Positions 33,340 through 42,707 of a DNA stretch of 64,000 nt are shown in pieces (the first letter of the stretch is position 1; each line of letters starts with the position of its first letter). Source of the stretch: CAYNZP01 sp964401835 (GTDB lineage Bacteria; Planctomycetota; Phycisphaerae; SM23-33); contig CAYNZP010000003.1 in the NCBI GenBank assembly GCA_964401835.1, positions 62,001-126,000 on the forward strand. The letters run 5' to 3'. The notes beneath the pieces are model-generated. The model saw only the letters and a program-made list of their open reading frames with translations. It searched no databases and was not told the DNA's origin. A program made the translations under genes and the position numbers.

Positions 33340-34443
33340 TTAAGCAAATTTATCGAAGAAAATCCTGTCATCTGTAATGCCCTTTTCTTGCAAGACTTTT
33401 ATCGACGCGTCGATCATTCCCGGACTTCCGCACAGGTAGCCTTCCATGTTTTCGCCGTTACTTATATGACGGCTGACGACTTCCGTAATGAGGCCCGTCT
33501 CTCCGGACCACTGGTCTCCCTCGGCCGGTGCCGAAAGAGCCGGAATGAATTTAAACCAATCCAGCTCCCTTTCGAGCTGCTGGAGCTGCTCGACAAGAAA
33601 CATATCACGCTTCTGCACAGCCCCGAAAAAATACGTGCAAGGCCGACGAATGTCGTTTTCCTTCATATGACGAAGCAGCGACCAGAACGGCGCCATCCCC
33701 GAGCCGCCGGCAATCCAGACCATCTCCCTGTCGGTTTCGCTGATGCGAAACTCTCCGAACGATCCGGTGAAATTTACCTCATCGCCCTGCTTGAGATAAT
33801 CGAAGACCCACGTCGTGCATATTCCGCCCGGCACCAGACGGATGATAAGTTCAATATGGTTTTTGTCACTCGGAACACTGGACATGCTATACGCCCGAAA
33901 GACCGGCTCGGGATTTTTTTCGTAAACAGGCGTTCGAAGCTGAATGTATTGGCCGGGAGTGAAATTGATTTCATTCGGCTCGTTGAGGGCAATACGAAGC
34001 TCTTTGATGTCGTGCGTCAAGTCGCGAATGCTCTCGACAGTGCCGGAGAATTCTTGAACCGCAAGGAATTCTTCTGGGATAAAGATAGCCAGATCGTTTC
34101 GCACCTTCACCTGACAACTGATTCTTACGCTCGAAGAAACTTCCTCTTCGGACAAGAGCGGCAATTCAGTCGGCGCTACCGGGCCGGCGCCATCGGGGAT
34201 TTTTACTTTGCAGTAAGCGCATGTGCCCCTCCCGCCACAGGCAGATGGGATAAATATCCCCTGCGAGTTGAGCGTCGACAAAAGCGGTTCGCCACCGGTA
34301 ACTTCGAAGGCCTTTTCGCCACTGTTGATGTCGATTTTACATGTGCCGTAATTGGCAAGATATCGCTCAGCCAGCAGCAACATCACCGCAAGGGCTGTCG
34401 TAAGCAAAAAAGCCAAGCCGGCAGATATAAGTATGACCGTCAC
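33340..34443 (-). CDS. nqrF: Na+-translocating NADH:quinone reductase subunit F
   Basis: A 367-aa NADH-oxidising subunit. An N-terminal transmembrane helix (residues 3-25) is followed by a plant-type 2Fe-2S domain with CGGRGTCAYC and a fourth Cys in RISCQV. Next is an FAD-binding domain with RAYSMSS and an NADH-binding domain with WIAGGSGMAPFWSLLRH. The C terminus ends in FDKFA like other NqrF. Electrons pass from NADH via FAD and 2Fe-2S to NqrD/E. It is slightly shorter than the usual 405 or so residues. It follows nqrE by 12 bp. Confidence 0.93.
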   Translation of the reverse strand: MTVILISAGLAFLLTTALAVMLLLAERYLANYGTCKIDINSGEKAFEVTGGEPLLSTLNSQGIFIPSACGGRGTCAYCKVKIPDGAGPVAPTELPLLSEEEVSSSVRISCQVKVRNDLAIFIPEEFLAVQEFSGTVESIRDLTHDIKELRIALNEPNEINFTPGQYIQLRTPVYEKNPEPVFRAYSMSSVPSDKNHIELIIRLVPGGICTTWVFDYLKQGDEVNFTGSFGEFRISETDREMVWIAGGSGMAPFWSLLRHMKENDIRRPCTYFFGAVQKRDMFLVEQLQQLERELDWFKFIPALSAPAEGDQWSGETGLITEVVSRHISNGENMEGYLCGSPGMIDASIKVLQEKGITDDRIFFDKFA

Positions 34444-34455
34444 AGTAATTCCAGT

Positions 34456-35091
34456 TTAAAATTTTATAACACCACTGAAGCCGATAAACGCAAGGGCCAT
34501 GATGCCCGTGATAATCAGGGTTATTCCGGGCCCTTCCAGAGCAGCCGGTATTCGGGCTTTTTGAAGTTTGTACCTGATACCCGCCAGGAGGATTATCGCC
34601 ATCATCCAGCCGGCGCCAGTTCCCATGCCGAAAACAAGTGCATCGAGCCCCTGGAATGTCTTCGTGACCATAAAGAGCGAACCGCCCAATATCGCGCAGT
34701 TTACAGTAATCAACGGGAGAAATATGCCCAACGAGAAATAAAGCTTGATGCTGATTCGCTCGATTACCATTTCCATGAGCTGAACAAAGCCGGCAATGAC
34801 GATGATAAAGAAAATCAGTTTCAGGCTTTCAACGGGCAAGCCGTATGCGTCCCGAAGAGGAATCAGCACATGCCAATACAAAAGCGAATTCAGGTAAGTT
34901 GTGCACGTAGTTACGAACAAAACCGCCAACCCCATGCCGAACGCACTTTTCAACTGCCGGCTGACCGAAAGATACGGACACATCCCCAAAAAACGCGTCA
35001 GGAGGATATTGTCCGTTATCGCGGCGGAAAAGAAAATCGCAAGAAGCCCAACCGCCTCGGGAGTTTGAAATGTCGCTTGCGCCAAAATCAT
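34456..35091 (-). CDS. nqrE: Nqr subunit E (RnfA-like)
   Basis: A 211-aa integral membrane protein with six hydrophobic helices. It carries the two cysteines that help ligate the intramembrane Fe centre shared with NqrD: LGMCPYLSVS and ITVNCAILGG. It is homologous to RnfA; the neighbouring NqrF with a flavin/NADH domain favours Nqr over Rnf. It overlaps nqrD by 4 nt. Confidence 0.9.
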   Translation of the reverse strand: MILAQATFQTPEAVGLLAIFFSAAITDNILLTRFLGMCPYLSVSRQLKSAFGMGLAVLFVTTCTTYLNSLLYWHVLIPLRDAYGLPVESLKLIFFIIVIAGFVQLMEMVIERISIKLYFSLGIFLPLITVNCAILGGSLFMVTKTFQGLDALVFGMGTGAGWMMAIILLAGIRYKLQKARIPAALEGPGITLIITGIMALAFIGFSGVIKF

Positions 35092-35720
35092 TTTTCCCCC
35101 TCCCTGCGTGCCTGGCGCCGCAAGTCATATGCGCGGGCAATCCACACGCCCACTGCCAGCACAAAGAAAGCCCCGGGCGGCATTACCATAATCGTCCACT
35201 GGTGAGGCTGGACGGGCAATTGCCAACCGAAAAAGCTGCCGAAGCCGAGATACTCCCTAACCGCCGCGATCGAAAGCAGCAAGGCCGAATAACCAAGCCC
35301 AGCGCCAAGCCCGTCACAAACGCTCGCAAATGGCGGATTCTTACTGGCAAATCCCTCAAGTCGGCCCAGGATGATGCAGTTGGTTATTATCAGTCCGACG
35401 TAGGCTGCGATGTCTTTGTGAATCTCGGGAAAGAACGCACGGAACGTGATGTCAACGACGATAACATAAACCGCAATGATAAGCACCTGCACCATTATTC
35501 GAACGCGCCGCGGTGTGTAGTTGCGCAGCAGGCTTACAGTCAGGCCCGACATGGTCGTCGTCCAGGTAAGCCCGGCGCACATCAGCGCGGTATTCTTCAT
35601 AAGGTTCGTAACTGCCAAGGCGGAACAGATTCCGAGCACCTGGCGAAATATCGGGTTGTCGTGCCAGACCTGTGTCACCAAGGCGTCGCCAGCTTTAATT
35701 TGTCCGGGTTGTTGTATCAT
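35088..35720 (-). CDS. nqrD: Nqr subunit D (RnfE-like)
   Basis: A 210-aa protein with six hydrophobic segments, the inverted partner of NqrE. The Fe-ligating cysteine motifs LGICSALAVT and ITNCIILGRLEGFA are present. The C terminus is charged (YDLRRQARREGEK). It overlaps nqrE by 4 nt and starts 3 bp after nqrC, so the genes are tightly coupled. Confidence 0.9.
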   Translation of the reverse strand: MIQQPGQIKAGDALVTQVWHDNPIFRQVLGICSALAVTNLMKNTALMCAGLTWTTTMSGLTVSLLRNYTPRRVRIMVQVLIIAVYVIVVDITFRAFFPEIHKDIAAYVGLIITNCIILGRLEGFASKNPPFASVCDGLGAGLGYSALLLSIAAVREYLGFGSFFGWQLPVQPHQWTIMVMPPGAFFVLAVGVWIARAYDLRRQARREGEK

Positions 35721-35723
35721 TTT

Positions 35724-36425
35724 TTAATTAACCTTCACCAGACCCGCTGCAACAGCTGCCCGGCGGAAACTGCGAATGTCCGTTTCTAAAAATTCACCTA
35801 ACGCTGTCGAGGTACCTGTCGCACCGGAAATTCCATCAACGTGCCGGTTATATCTTTCATCCGAAGCACTGGCCGGAGCACTGCCGCCAACATAAATAAA
35901 CTTCGCACCTTCAGCGGGCTCGGAAGCATTAAGGCTGCGGAACTTTTTCCGCCATGGCTTTTCAGTTATCCTGCCGCCCAGGCCCGGCGTTTCGCTGTGT
36001 TGCAAAAAGGCTATTCCCTTTATCCGCGAAAGGTCGCAGTTCAATGCCATTACTCCGTCGATACGGGCCCAGAAACCTATACCGGAAATCTTAAAACCAT
36101 AGCCGACAAGTTCTGCATCAGGTGCATTCTTGTCTCTATCGAAAGCGAGAATAAGCTTGAACTGCCTTTGCGTTTGTGGGTCAGTGATTATCTGCGTTTC
36201 GTCAATCTGTTTTTGAACTATCCCATCAATATCGAGGCCGGAGAGTTTTTCGACATCTCCCAACTGAAAAATCTCCACCAACGCTTTTTCGCGAAGCAGG
36301 CGTTGATTCCGCTCGACAATATCAGCTGTCGCAACGTGCAATGCCATAATCGCCGCGGTAAAAATCGCAGCTGTCAGGCCTGCAAAGCCAATGACGTAGG
36401 CCGGATTTTTCGAGTTAATTTTCAC
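35724..36425 (-). CDS. nqrC: Nqr subunit C (RnfG-like), FMN-bearing
   Basis: A 233-aa protein with an N-terminal anchor helix (residues 9-33) and a periplasmic FMN domain. The flavinylation motif is intact as DGISGATGTSTALG, with the FMN-accepting Thr at residue 203. The substrate-side loop HSETPGLGGRI is typical. A flavin transferase (ApbE) would be needed; none is in the window. Confidence 0.92.
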   Translation of the reverse strand: MKINSKNPAYVIGFAGLTAAIFTAAIMALHVATADIVERNQRLLREKALVEIFQLGDVEKLSGLDIDGIVQKQIDETQIITDPQTQRQFKLILAFDRDKNAPDAELVGYGFKISGIGFWARIDGVMALNCDLSRIKGIAFLQHSETPGLGGRITEKPWRKKFRSLNASEPAEGAKFIYVGGSAPASASDERYNRHVDGISGATGTSTALGEFLETDIRSFRRAAVAAGLVKVN

Positions 36426-36440
36426 AATAGTTTTAAGCCT

Positions 36441-37568
36441 TTAATCGCTTTTTGCTTTGGCAGCTACCGGTTTGGAACGCTTCGTCAACGCGTCAGCTCC
36501 AAGGTCAAGAAGCGGGGATATAATGTTCCCCAGCAAAATCGCAAAAGATGCAGCCGCAACAAAAATATTTCGCCAGCGCAAAAACACCGTCATAAAGCCT
36601 ATGAAAAAGCCGTAAGCCAACATCGCCAACTTGTTCTTCGGGGACGTTACCGGGCATGTAACCATGAAAACAATGACGTACATTGTGGTCCCGCCAAAAA
36701 GGTTCACATAAATCGGCGGCACTTCACCCACGCCGGCATAGCCGAGTAAATCTCGAAACAGCACGTTGGCGAACACCAGGCCAATCAGACCGCTCAGCAT
36801 CAAACGCCAATTGGCAGTCTTTGTTACCAGCAGATAGACTCCCGCCAATATGATAAGCAGCGCACAACCCTCGCCCATACTGCCAGAAGCAAGGACTCGC
36901 GACTCGCTTCCGCTTTGAAAAATGCCACCAATGCTACCAAGGAAAAGATCCAGAATAGAGGCCGACTCCATGGATGTTTCCACGCCGAACTCCCTGCTTA
37001 CCCACAGTGGCGAAGCCTGGCTGACAGCATCTGCGACCTTGCCGCCTGCGACTGCGATATATTCCGGGAGCTTTCCAGTGGTCTGTACGAAGTGTTCCAT
37101 CGACCATTGTGTAAATCCGCCCGGAAAGCCTTTAAAGGCCGGTACGAACTTAGCCGTCAACGCCACAGGAAAGCAGACATACACGAACGCCCTTCCAACG
37201 ATTGCGGGGTTAGCGAAGTTTCGGCCGAATCCGCCAAAAACCTCCTTGCCGAAAAGAATCGCGACAATTATCCCGACCGCGGCTATCCAATACGGAACGG
37301 TTACCGGCAACGACAGGCCGTAAAGGCTGCACGTTACCAGACACGCCATCGAAATCGCCGCTCCGCGCTGCTTGCTGGTGATGTATTCGGTAACTAGCCC
37401 ACAGCCAAAAACCACCGCCAGAATCGCAACCACACGCCAACCGAAAAAATAGACCGCCGAAACCGCCAAAGGGATAAGTGAATAAACGACGCGAAGCATG
37501 TTCTTCTGTTTCATGAAAAGTTTTGCGGGTTTGGGCTTCGGTTTCGGAGTGTTTTGCGTGTCGTTCAT
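36441..37568 (-). CDS. nqrB: Nqr subunit B (RnfD-like), unusual flavinylation site
   Basis: A 375-aa membrane subunit with about nine to ten helices and the family motifs FGGFGRNFANPAIVGRAF and FGGTTMYVIVFMVTCPVTSP. A riboflavin/quinone-site domain and a covalent FMN are known for the family, the latter in an S-G-A-T motif. Here the matching segment is DAVSQASPLW, so the FMN-accepting Thr is Ser186. It is the first gene of the nqr run, although nqrA normally precedes it; upstream is ymdB on the other strand. A Lys/Pro-rich N terminus precedes the first helix. Confidence 0.88.
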   Translation of the reverse strand: MNDTQNTPKPKPKPAKLFMKQKNMLRVVYSLIPLAVSAVYFFGWRVVAILAVVFGCGLVTEYITSKQRGAAISMACLVTCSLYGLSLPVTVPYWIAAVGIIVAILFGKEVFGGFGRNFANPAIVGRAFVYVCFPVALTAKFVPAFKGFPGGFTQWSMEHFVQTTGKLPEYIAVAGGKVADAVSQASPLWVSREFGVETSMESASILDLFLGSIGGIFQSGSESRVLASGSMGEGCALLIILAGVYLLVTKTANWRLMLSGLIGLVFANVLFRDLLGYAGVGEVPPIYVNLFGGTTMYVIVFMVTCPVTSPKNKLAMLAYGFFIGFMTVFLRWRNIFVAAASFAILLGNIISPLLDLGADALTKRSKPVAAKAKSD

Positions 37569-37759
37569 CTCGACGTTTAATGCCCTTTAGAAGACTTGGT
37601 TCAAATCACACACAATCAGGCTTCGTAATATAATAATAGCGGGCGCTGTTGCATTTGCAAATCCCAACTGGTTAAAGGTTTATTAAAAAACCTTGGCAGC
37701 TGGCGGGAATTGAATATAATCATACCTGCCTCAAAAAGAGGTCTAGAAAGCGATTCTTG

Positions 37760-38602
37760 ATGTCGATTAACATTCTCTGCATTGGAGACATAGTGGGCAG
37801 ACCCGGAAGAGGTGTCCTGGCCGACCATCTCCAAAACCTAATTAGCGAGCGTGAGATCGAATTTGTCGTCTGCAATGCCGAAAATGCAGCTGGCGGCAGC
37901 GGTCTGACGACACCTTCCTTCAAAAAACTAATCAGCTACGGCGTGGACGTTGTTACGCTAGGCGACCACGTTTTCAGGAAGCGTGAGATAATCCAAACCC
38001 TCGAAACCAGCGACAGGCTCATCAGACCGGCCAACCTTTCCGAGTTGGCTGCGGGCAAGGGTTGGACGAAAGTTCAGACAAAGTCAGGCTCGCACGAGAT
38101 TGCGGTGGCAAGCCTGCTCGGGCAGATGTACATGGGCGCGAACAACTCCCCTTGGTCAACGATCGATAAAATCATGAACGAGATTCCGAGTGAAATCAAA
38201 ATCCGCATTCTTGATTTCCACGCCGAAGCCTCCAGCGAAAAAATCGCCATGGGCTGGAACCTCGACGGCAAAGTAAGCATCGTCTTCGGAACACACACTC
38301 ATATACCAACCGCTGACGCACGTGTTCTTCCGGAAGGAACAGCCTACATCTCAGATGTCGGAATGACAGGGCCATACGACAGCGTTCTGGGCAGGCGCAA
38401 GGACAGAGTTCTTTCCTCGCTGAAAACATCCATGCCGGCACACTTCGAGGTCGCGCGCGGCGACCCTCGTCTTTGCGGGATAATCGCGGCTGTGGATCCG
38501 TATACGGGCAAGGCTGAATCTGTCGAAAGAATAGAGATTAAAGGCAGAGTCCAGGAAGGCAACGCCTACGACGCACTGGACGGCATGCCCGGCAAAAAAT
38601 AG
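37760..38602 (+). CDS. ymdB: YmdB-family metallophosphoesterase
   Basis: A 280-aa dinuclear metallophosphoesterase of the TIGR00282 group. Metal and catalytic motifs: GDIVGRPGRG, CNAENAAGG, LGDHVFRK, DFHAEASSEK and FGTHTHIPTAD. Bacillus YmdB hydrolyses 2',3'-cyclic nucleotides and cAMP and affects biofilm versus motility decisions; whether that applies here is unknown. ATG 37760 is preferred to the adjacent TTG at 37757. It is divergent from nqrB and ends directly against the convergent NtrC-type gene with no spacer. Confidence 0.9.
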   Translation: MSINILCIGDIVGRPGRGVLADHLQNLISEREIEFVVCNAENAAGGSGLTTPSFKKLISYGVDVVTLGDHVFRKREIIQTLETSDRLIRPANLSELAAGKGWTKVQTKSGSHEIAVASLLGQMYMGANNSPWSTIDKIMNEIPSEIKIRILDFHAEASSEKIAMGWNLDGKVSIVFGTHTHIPTADARVLPEGTAYISDVGMTGPYDSVLGRRKDRVLSSLKTSMPAHFEVARGDPRLCGIIAAVDPYTGKAESVERIEIKGRVQEGNAYDALDGMPGKK

Positions 38603-40015
38603 TCAACTGCCGTCTGCAAACAGGTCATATTTTTTCATCTTTTTATAAAGCGTGGTCCTGTTGATATCCAGTTGCTCGGCGGTAGCCTTTCGGTTGAAAT
38701 CGTTGGCTTCAAGGGCAGCTGAGATTACCTGTTTTTCAGGTTCTTCCATCGCCTCGCTAAGAGTCACCTTTTCGCCAATGCTTGAAGACAGTTGAAGCGT
38801 TTTTGCCTGCGAATGATTAACGACAACAGGCGGCAGATCGTCAGCCTTTATCACCGAGCTGTCACATAGAACCACGCCCCGCTCGACGCAGTTTTCCAGC
38901 TCGCGAACATTTCCCGGCCATTGATACAGCTTCATCAGCTCCAGTGCTTCCGTCGAGAATCCCTTAATCCGTTTTGATGTTCCGTCTATGTACTTTTCGA
39001 GAAAATGCTCAGCCAGCAATGGCACATCGGCGATTCTTTCGCGCAAGGACGGAATTTCGATGTTGAGTACGTTTATGCGATAAAAAAGATCCTCACGGAA
39101 CTCGTTGGCCTTTACCTGCCGTTGCAGGTCAGTGTTTGTGGCGAATATTATCCTTACATCAACTTCCTGCGTCTCGTTGCTGCCGAGTTGCTCGAACTGT
39201 CTCTCCTGCAAAACACGGAGCAACTTCACCTGCAATTGCGGAGATGCGGAAGATATCTCGTCGAGAAAAATCGTTCCGCCGTCGGCTGCTGCAAACTTTC
39301 CGATTTTCTCTGCAACTGCATCAGTGAAGGCGCCTTTAACGTGGCCGAAAAGTTCGCTCTCAAGAAGTGTATCCGGCAGAGCTCCGCAGGAAACTTCTAC
39401 AAAGGGCTTTTCCCGACGGGATGAATGGGCGTGAATTGCGCGGGCTACGAGACTCTTTCCTGTTCCAGACTCGCCGGAAATAAGGACGTTACTATTGCTG
39501 TCGGCAACGGCATTGATTAACTCGAATATCTTTGCCATGCGAAAATCATTGCCGATTATATTATCGATGCTATAGCGATCCCGCAGAGCACGCTTGAGCT
39601 GTCGATTTTCCTCCAGCAACTGCTGCTGCTTAAGTGCCCGTCGCACAGCCAGGCGGACGTCGTCATCGATTAACGGCTTGGTAAGATATTCATATGCCCC
39701 CTGCTTAATCGCCTCGACGGCTGATTCAATCGTGCCGTAACCAGCAGTCATTATTACGACAATTTCATCGTGATGCATTTTGATATACTTGAGCAGCTCA
39801 AACCCATCCCCGGCCGGCATGCTCACTTCAGTAATCACAATGTTGTACAGAGTAGCCTTCAGGCAATCGATGGCTTGGGCAACGGATGAAGCAGTAGATA
39901 TTTCGTAGCCGTCAGTCTCGAGCAGATTGGTCAGGTTATCGAGAATTATCTCGTCAGCATCTACGATTAGTATTCTGGTGGGTATTGATGCGGTTTTTTC
40001 TTCATTTTTTGCCAT
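38603..40015 (-). CDS. NtrC-family sigma-54 activator with atypical receiver (Glu at phosphosite)
   Basis: A 470-aa protein: receiver (residues 13-125), AAA+ sigma-54 activator (about 150-385), and Fis-type HTH (about 430-468, ending RTTLYKKMKKYDLF). Walker A is GESGTGKS, Walker B is GGTIFLDE, and the sigma-54 loop reads GAFTDA instead of GAFTGA. In the receiver the phosphoacceptor Asp is Glu63 (ITEVSMP, normally TDxxMP), while the acidic pocket (VDADE) and the K of LTKPL remain. Asp-to-Glu can mimic phosphorylation. No histidine kinase is adjacent. ATG 40015 is set by GGAG 7 nt upstream; the TTG at 40021 would be too close. Confidence 0.9.
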   Translation of the reverse strand: MAKNEEKTASIPTRILIVDADEIILDNLTNLLETDGYEISTASSVAQAIDCLKATLYNIVITEVSMPAGDGFELLKYIKMHHDEIVVIMTAGYGTIESAVEAIKQGAYEYLTKPLIDDDVRLAVRRALKQQQLLEENRQLKRALRDRYSIDNIIGNDFRMAKIFELINAVADSNSNVLISGESGTGKSLVARAIHAHSSRREKPFVEVSCGALPDTLLESELFGHVKGAFTDAVAEKIGKFAAADGGTIFLDEISSASPQLQVKLLRVLQERQFEQLGSNETQEVDVRIIFATNTDLQRQVKANEFREDLFYRINVLNIEIPSLRERIADVPLLAEHFLEKYIDGTSKRIKGFSTEALELMKLYQWPGNVRELENCVERGVVLCDSSVIKADDLPPVVVNHSQAKTLQLSSSIGEKVTLSEAMEEPEKQVISAALEANDFNRKATAEQLDINRTTLYKKMKKYDLFADGS

Positions 40016-40189
40016 TGCCAAACTCCGAAATAATTTTGAAGGCCCAAATCTTCCAGCCTTCTTATTGCATCGGCAAAATGGACAGATATGTTGCAGAAAA
40101 ACAACGTGCGTTTATAAAAATAAACACAAAGGAGTGGTTTTTGTCAATAAAAAGTATCAAAACCCCAAAGGGTCAGCCTTGTAAATACA

Positions 40190-40570
40190 TCACATAGCCG
40201 AATCAAAGGTCTCGAAGTCGAGCCTGGCTGCCCCACAATAGAGGCATTTAGCATGCCTGGGAGACATTACCCTGTCGCATTTAGGGCAGCGTTTGATTTG
40301 CTTTGTAATTTTGCCGTCAGCGGTTCCATCTGCAAGATCTATCTGGGTTACACGCTCGAGTAGGTCTTCTTCGGTAAAATTGCCAGATTCCTGCAATAAA
40401 GACCACATCGCCATATTAATCAGCGTTAATTTATCAATTCTCAGCTCGAGTGCCTCTACCATGCGTTTCGCCGAAGACGCAGTGGATGCGCCTCTCGCCG
40501 CGTCAGTAGCGGCTTGGCTGGCGACAGCGTATTGATGCAGCCCCCAAAATGTCCCAAAGCCACCGATCAT
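40190..40570 (-). CDS. Small zinc-ribbon protein of unknown function
   Basis: A 126-aa protein. The first 45 residues are Ala-rich and helical, followed by a helical region (LELRIDKLTLINMAMWSLL). The C-terminal 45 residues hold two CxxC pairs (CPKCDRVMSPRHAKCLYCG) that should bind one zinc. There is no signal peptide. Zinc-ribbon tails often mediate protein or nucleic-acid contacts. It lies 40 bp after the dapF stop on the same strand and may be co-transcribed. It is not recognised as a named family. Confidence 0.65.
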   Translation of the reverse strand: MIGGFGTFWGLHQYAVASQAATDAARGASTASSAKRMVEALELRIDKLTLINMAMWSLLQESGNFTEEDLLERVTQIDLADGTADGKITKQIKRCPKCDRVMSPRHAKCLYCGAARLDFETFDSAM

Positions 40571-40610
40571 TTCAGCACCTCCCGTTGAAAGATTGTAATT
40601 ATCTAACCAA

Positions 40611-41447
40611 TCAGACGTCCCACTCGCCGCTGAAAACTTCGACGGCTGGGCCTGTCATGAAAACATGATTATCTTCTTCGCTCCACCTGAGTCTCAAGTC
40701 GCCACCTGGCAGATGAGCAACTATTTGTCTTTCGCTTTCACCGGCCAATACTCCGGCGACGCAGACCGCAGATGCACCGGTCCCACATGCCAGCGTAATT
40801 CCGCTACCCCGCTCCCAGGTACGCATCTTTACCTCCTGCGGAGATATTACCTGGACAAAATGCGCATTGACCCGCTGCGGAAATAGCGGATTGTTTTCCA
40901 ACTCTGGCCCAATCTCTTCCAAGGGCAAGCTTTCAACATCATCAACATACATAACCGCGTGCGGATTGCCCATCGACACACATGTCATGTTAAAGGCCCA
41001 CTTGGTGGTACGAATCGGCAGCTCGACAATCTGCTGCTGCGGGATATTAACCGGAATCAGCTTCGGATCGAGGATCGGCTCGCCCATATCGACTGTCGCA
41101 GCTGAGACCTTCGAGTCGTCATTAATTTCAAGCTCTATGGTTTTGACGCCGGCAAGGGTCTCAATCTTCATCGGATTTGCATTTGTCAGGCCATGGTCAT
41201 AGGAATACTTCGACACGCAACGAATACCGTTGCCGCACATTTCACCCTCGCTGCCGTCAGCGTTGAACATACGCATGCGCACGTCAGCTTCGTCGCTGGG
41301 CATTATCAGAATCAAACCGTCAGAACCGATCCCAAAATGCCGATCGCTGACCTGCCGGGCCAAGGCAGCCGGATCGTCAACCTTCTCGGTAAAGCAATCA
41401 ACATAGATGTAATCGTTACCCAAACCGTGCATCTTGGTAAAGCGCAT
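40611..41447 (-). CDS. dapF: Diaminopimelate epimerase
   Basis: A 278-aa PLP-independent epimerase converting LL-DAP to meso-DAP for peptidoglycan and lysine. The two active-site cysteines are in GEMCGNGIRC and LACGTGASAVC. It opens with MRFTKMHGLGNDY, the family start. ATG 41447 is chosen because AAAGG lies 8 nt upstream; a TTG at 41453 would crowd it. The two-domain repeat is complete. Confidence 0.95.
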   Translation of the reverse strand: MRFTKMHGLGNDYIYVDCFTEKVDDPAALARQVSDRHFGIGSDGLILIMPSDEADVRMRMFNADGSEGEMCGNGIRCVSKYSYDHGLTNANPMKIETLAGVKTIELEINDDSKVSAATVDMGEPILDPKLIPVNIPQQQIVELPIRTTKWAFNMTCVSMGNPHAVMYVDDVESLPLEEIGPELENNPLFPQRVNAHFVQVISPQEVKMRTWERGSGITLACGTGASAVCVAGVLAGESERQIVAHLPGGDLRLRWSEEDNHVFMTGPAVEVFSGEWDV

Positions 41448-41682
41448 AACCAAAACCTTTCAGAATCTCCAAAGCAATCGACATAGACACAATCGTGTAA
41501 TAAAAACTTTCAGAAACTGATGGGCATTATAACGAAATGAGGTCGTTGCGAGAAAATATATGAGGTAATAATTTATTTAATTCAATGCGATGCGATATGG
41601 TGCTATTGGCTTACCGGCAGAAATCAATACTCACAATTCGACCCAGGAATTAAGTAATTTCCTGCCGGTTTTCAGAAACTTT

Positions 41683-42474
41683 TTAGCCGACCTGTAATTC
41701 TTTTTGTCGCTTTTCCAACTGATTTTGAAGTCTTCCCAGAATCGCCGAGTGCATCTGACTGACGCGACTTTCTGAAAGATCGAGCGTCTCGCCAATTTCC
41801 TTCATGGTCATCTCTTCAAAATAATAAAGGATAATTATCAGCCGCTCCGCCCTGCTCAAGCCACGTGTGATGAGATCTTTGATGTCCTTGCGCTGCGCGA
41901 AACGGAACGGATTTTCACTTTTACTGTCTTTGAGAACATCTATCTCGCAGACTTCTTTGTTCGAATCGGTCTCAGACCACTTCCGGCTGAGCGAAACCAA
42001 CCCTGTGGCAAAGGCGTCGCGATGAAGCTTGTGGAATTCTTTCATTGGCAGCTTCATTTCCTTGGCCAGTTCCTTCTCGGTGGGCTTTCGGCCGAACTGG
42101 GCTTCTAATGACTGAGTCGCCTTGTTGAGCTTGTGGGCACGACTCCTTACCAGACGCGGCACCCAGTCCATCGAGCGAAGCTCGTCAAGGATAGCGCCAC
42201 GAATACGCGGGGAGCAATAAGTCTCGAACTTGACTCCACGTTGCGGGTCGAAGGCCTTGAGAGCGTCCATCAATCCGAAGATACCCGCGGAGATAAGGTC
42301 GTCAACTTCTACCTCATCCGGCAGCTTTGAGCTTAAGCGCTCGGCTGTGTACTTGACGATGGGGAGATAGTTCTCCATCAACTGGTTGCGTGAATCGTCG
42401 TCCCGTTTTTTCAGGTACGACTTCCACCACTTTTCCACCTGTTCCTTTGTCGCTTTTTCCTGGGTCAGCTTCAT
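41683..42474 (-). CDS. fliA: Flagellar/sporulation-type sigma factor FliA (sigma-28 family)
   Basis: A 263-aa group 3 sigma factor. Region 2 (LISAGIFGLMDALKAFDPQRGVKFETYC), region 3 (GRKPTEKELAKEM) and region 4 (HTH LSESRVSQMHSAILGRL) are all recognisable. It directs flagellar or motility promoters (TAAA / GCCGATAA). ATG 42474 is decided by AAGGAG 8 nt upstream; the 20 residues further upstream are not part of the fold. It is the last gene of the flagellar block, separated from flhG by 233 bp with its own likely promoter. No anti-sigma FlgM is in the window. Confidence 0.93.
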   Translation of the reverse strand: MKLTQEKATKEQVEKWWKSYLKKRDDDSRNQLMENYLPIVKYTAERLSSKLPDEVEVDDLISAGIFGLMDALKAFDPQRGVKFETYCSPRIRGAILDELRSMDWVPRLVRSRAHKLNKATQSLEAQFGRKPTEKELAKEMKLPMKEFHKLHRDAFATGLVSLSRKWSETDSNKEVCEIDVLKDSKSENPFRFAQRKDIKDLITRGLSRAERLIIILYYFEEMTMKEIGETLDLSESRVSQMHSAILGRLQNQLEKRQKELQVG

Positions 42475-42575
42475 ATTTAACGCTCCTTCTGTTATCAGCC
42501 CTGCTGCCATCCTTGGCGCCGGGCTTATGAGCAAATTTCAAATCAACCTACCAAAAATGTTTTTATTGCCTATTC

Positions 42576-42604
42576 TTTTTATATTACCTATTTTAACATG
42601 TCAA
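42576..42604 (-). promoter_or_regulatory. Candidate sigma-70 promoter for fliA
   Basis: A perfect -35 TTGACA (42599-42604) with TATAAA 15 bp on, or TAAAAA 17 bp on, reading on the minus strand. It lies 100-130 bp upstream of the fliA ATG in an AT-rich gap after flhG. A weak AGAGCA/TGCTCT hairpin at 42675-42690 could end flhG transcription but lacks a good T tract. Confidence 0.45.
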
Positions 42605-42707
42605 TATAAATTCTTATTATTTTTAGGGTTCCGTTACTGAAGATTACAGATGTGCTTTATTTTAAATAAGTTACAGAGCATCCTTGCTCTCCAAAAAAAC
42701 GTGATTT

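Noticed and set aside
33298..35205. A 635-codon plus-strand open frame across nqrF, nqrE and upstream genes
   Set aside because: It is antisense to well-conserved nqr genes, with no domain, no ribosome-binding site and no membrane or fold pattern; a frame shadow.
41640..41665. A hairpin after fliA as terminator
   Set aside because: The CAGGAA/TTCCTG stem is short and has no T tract.
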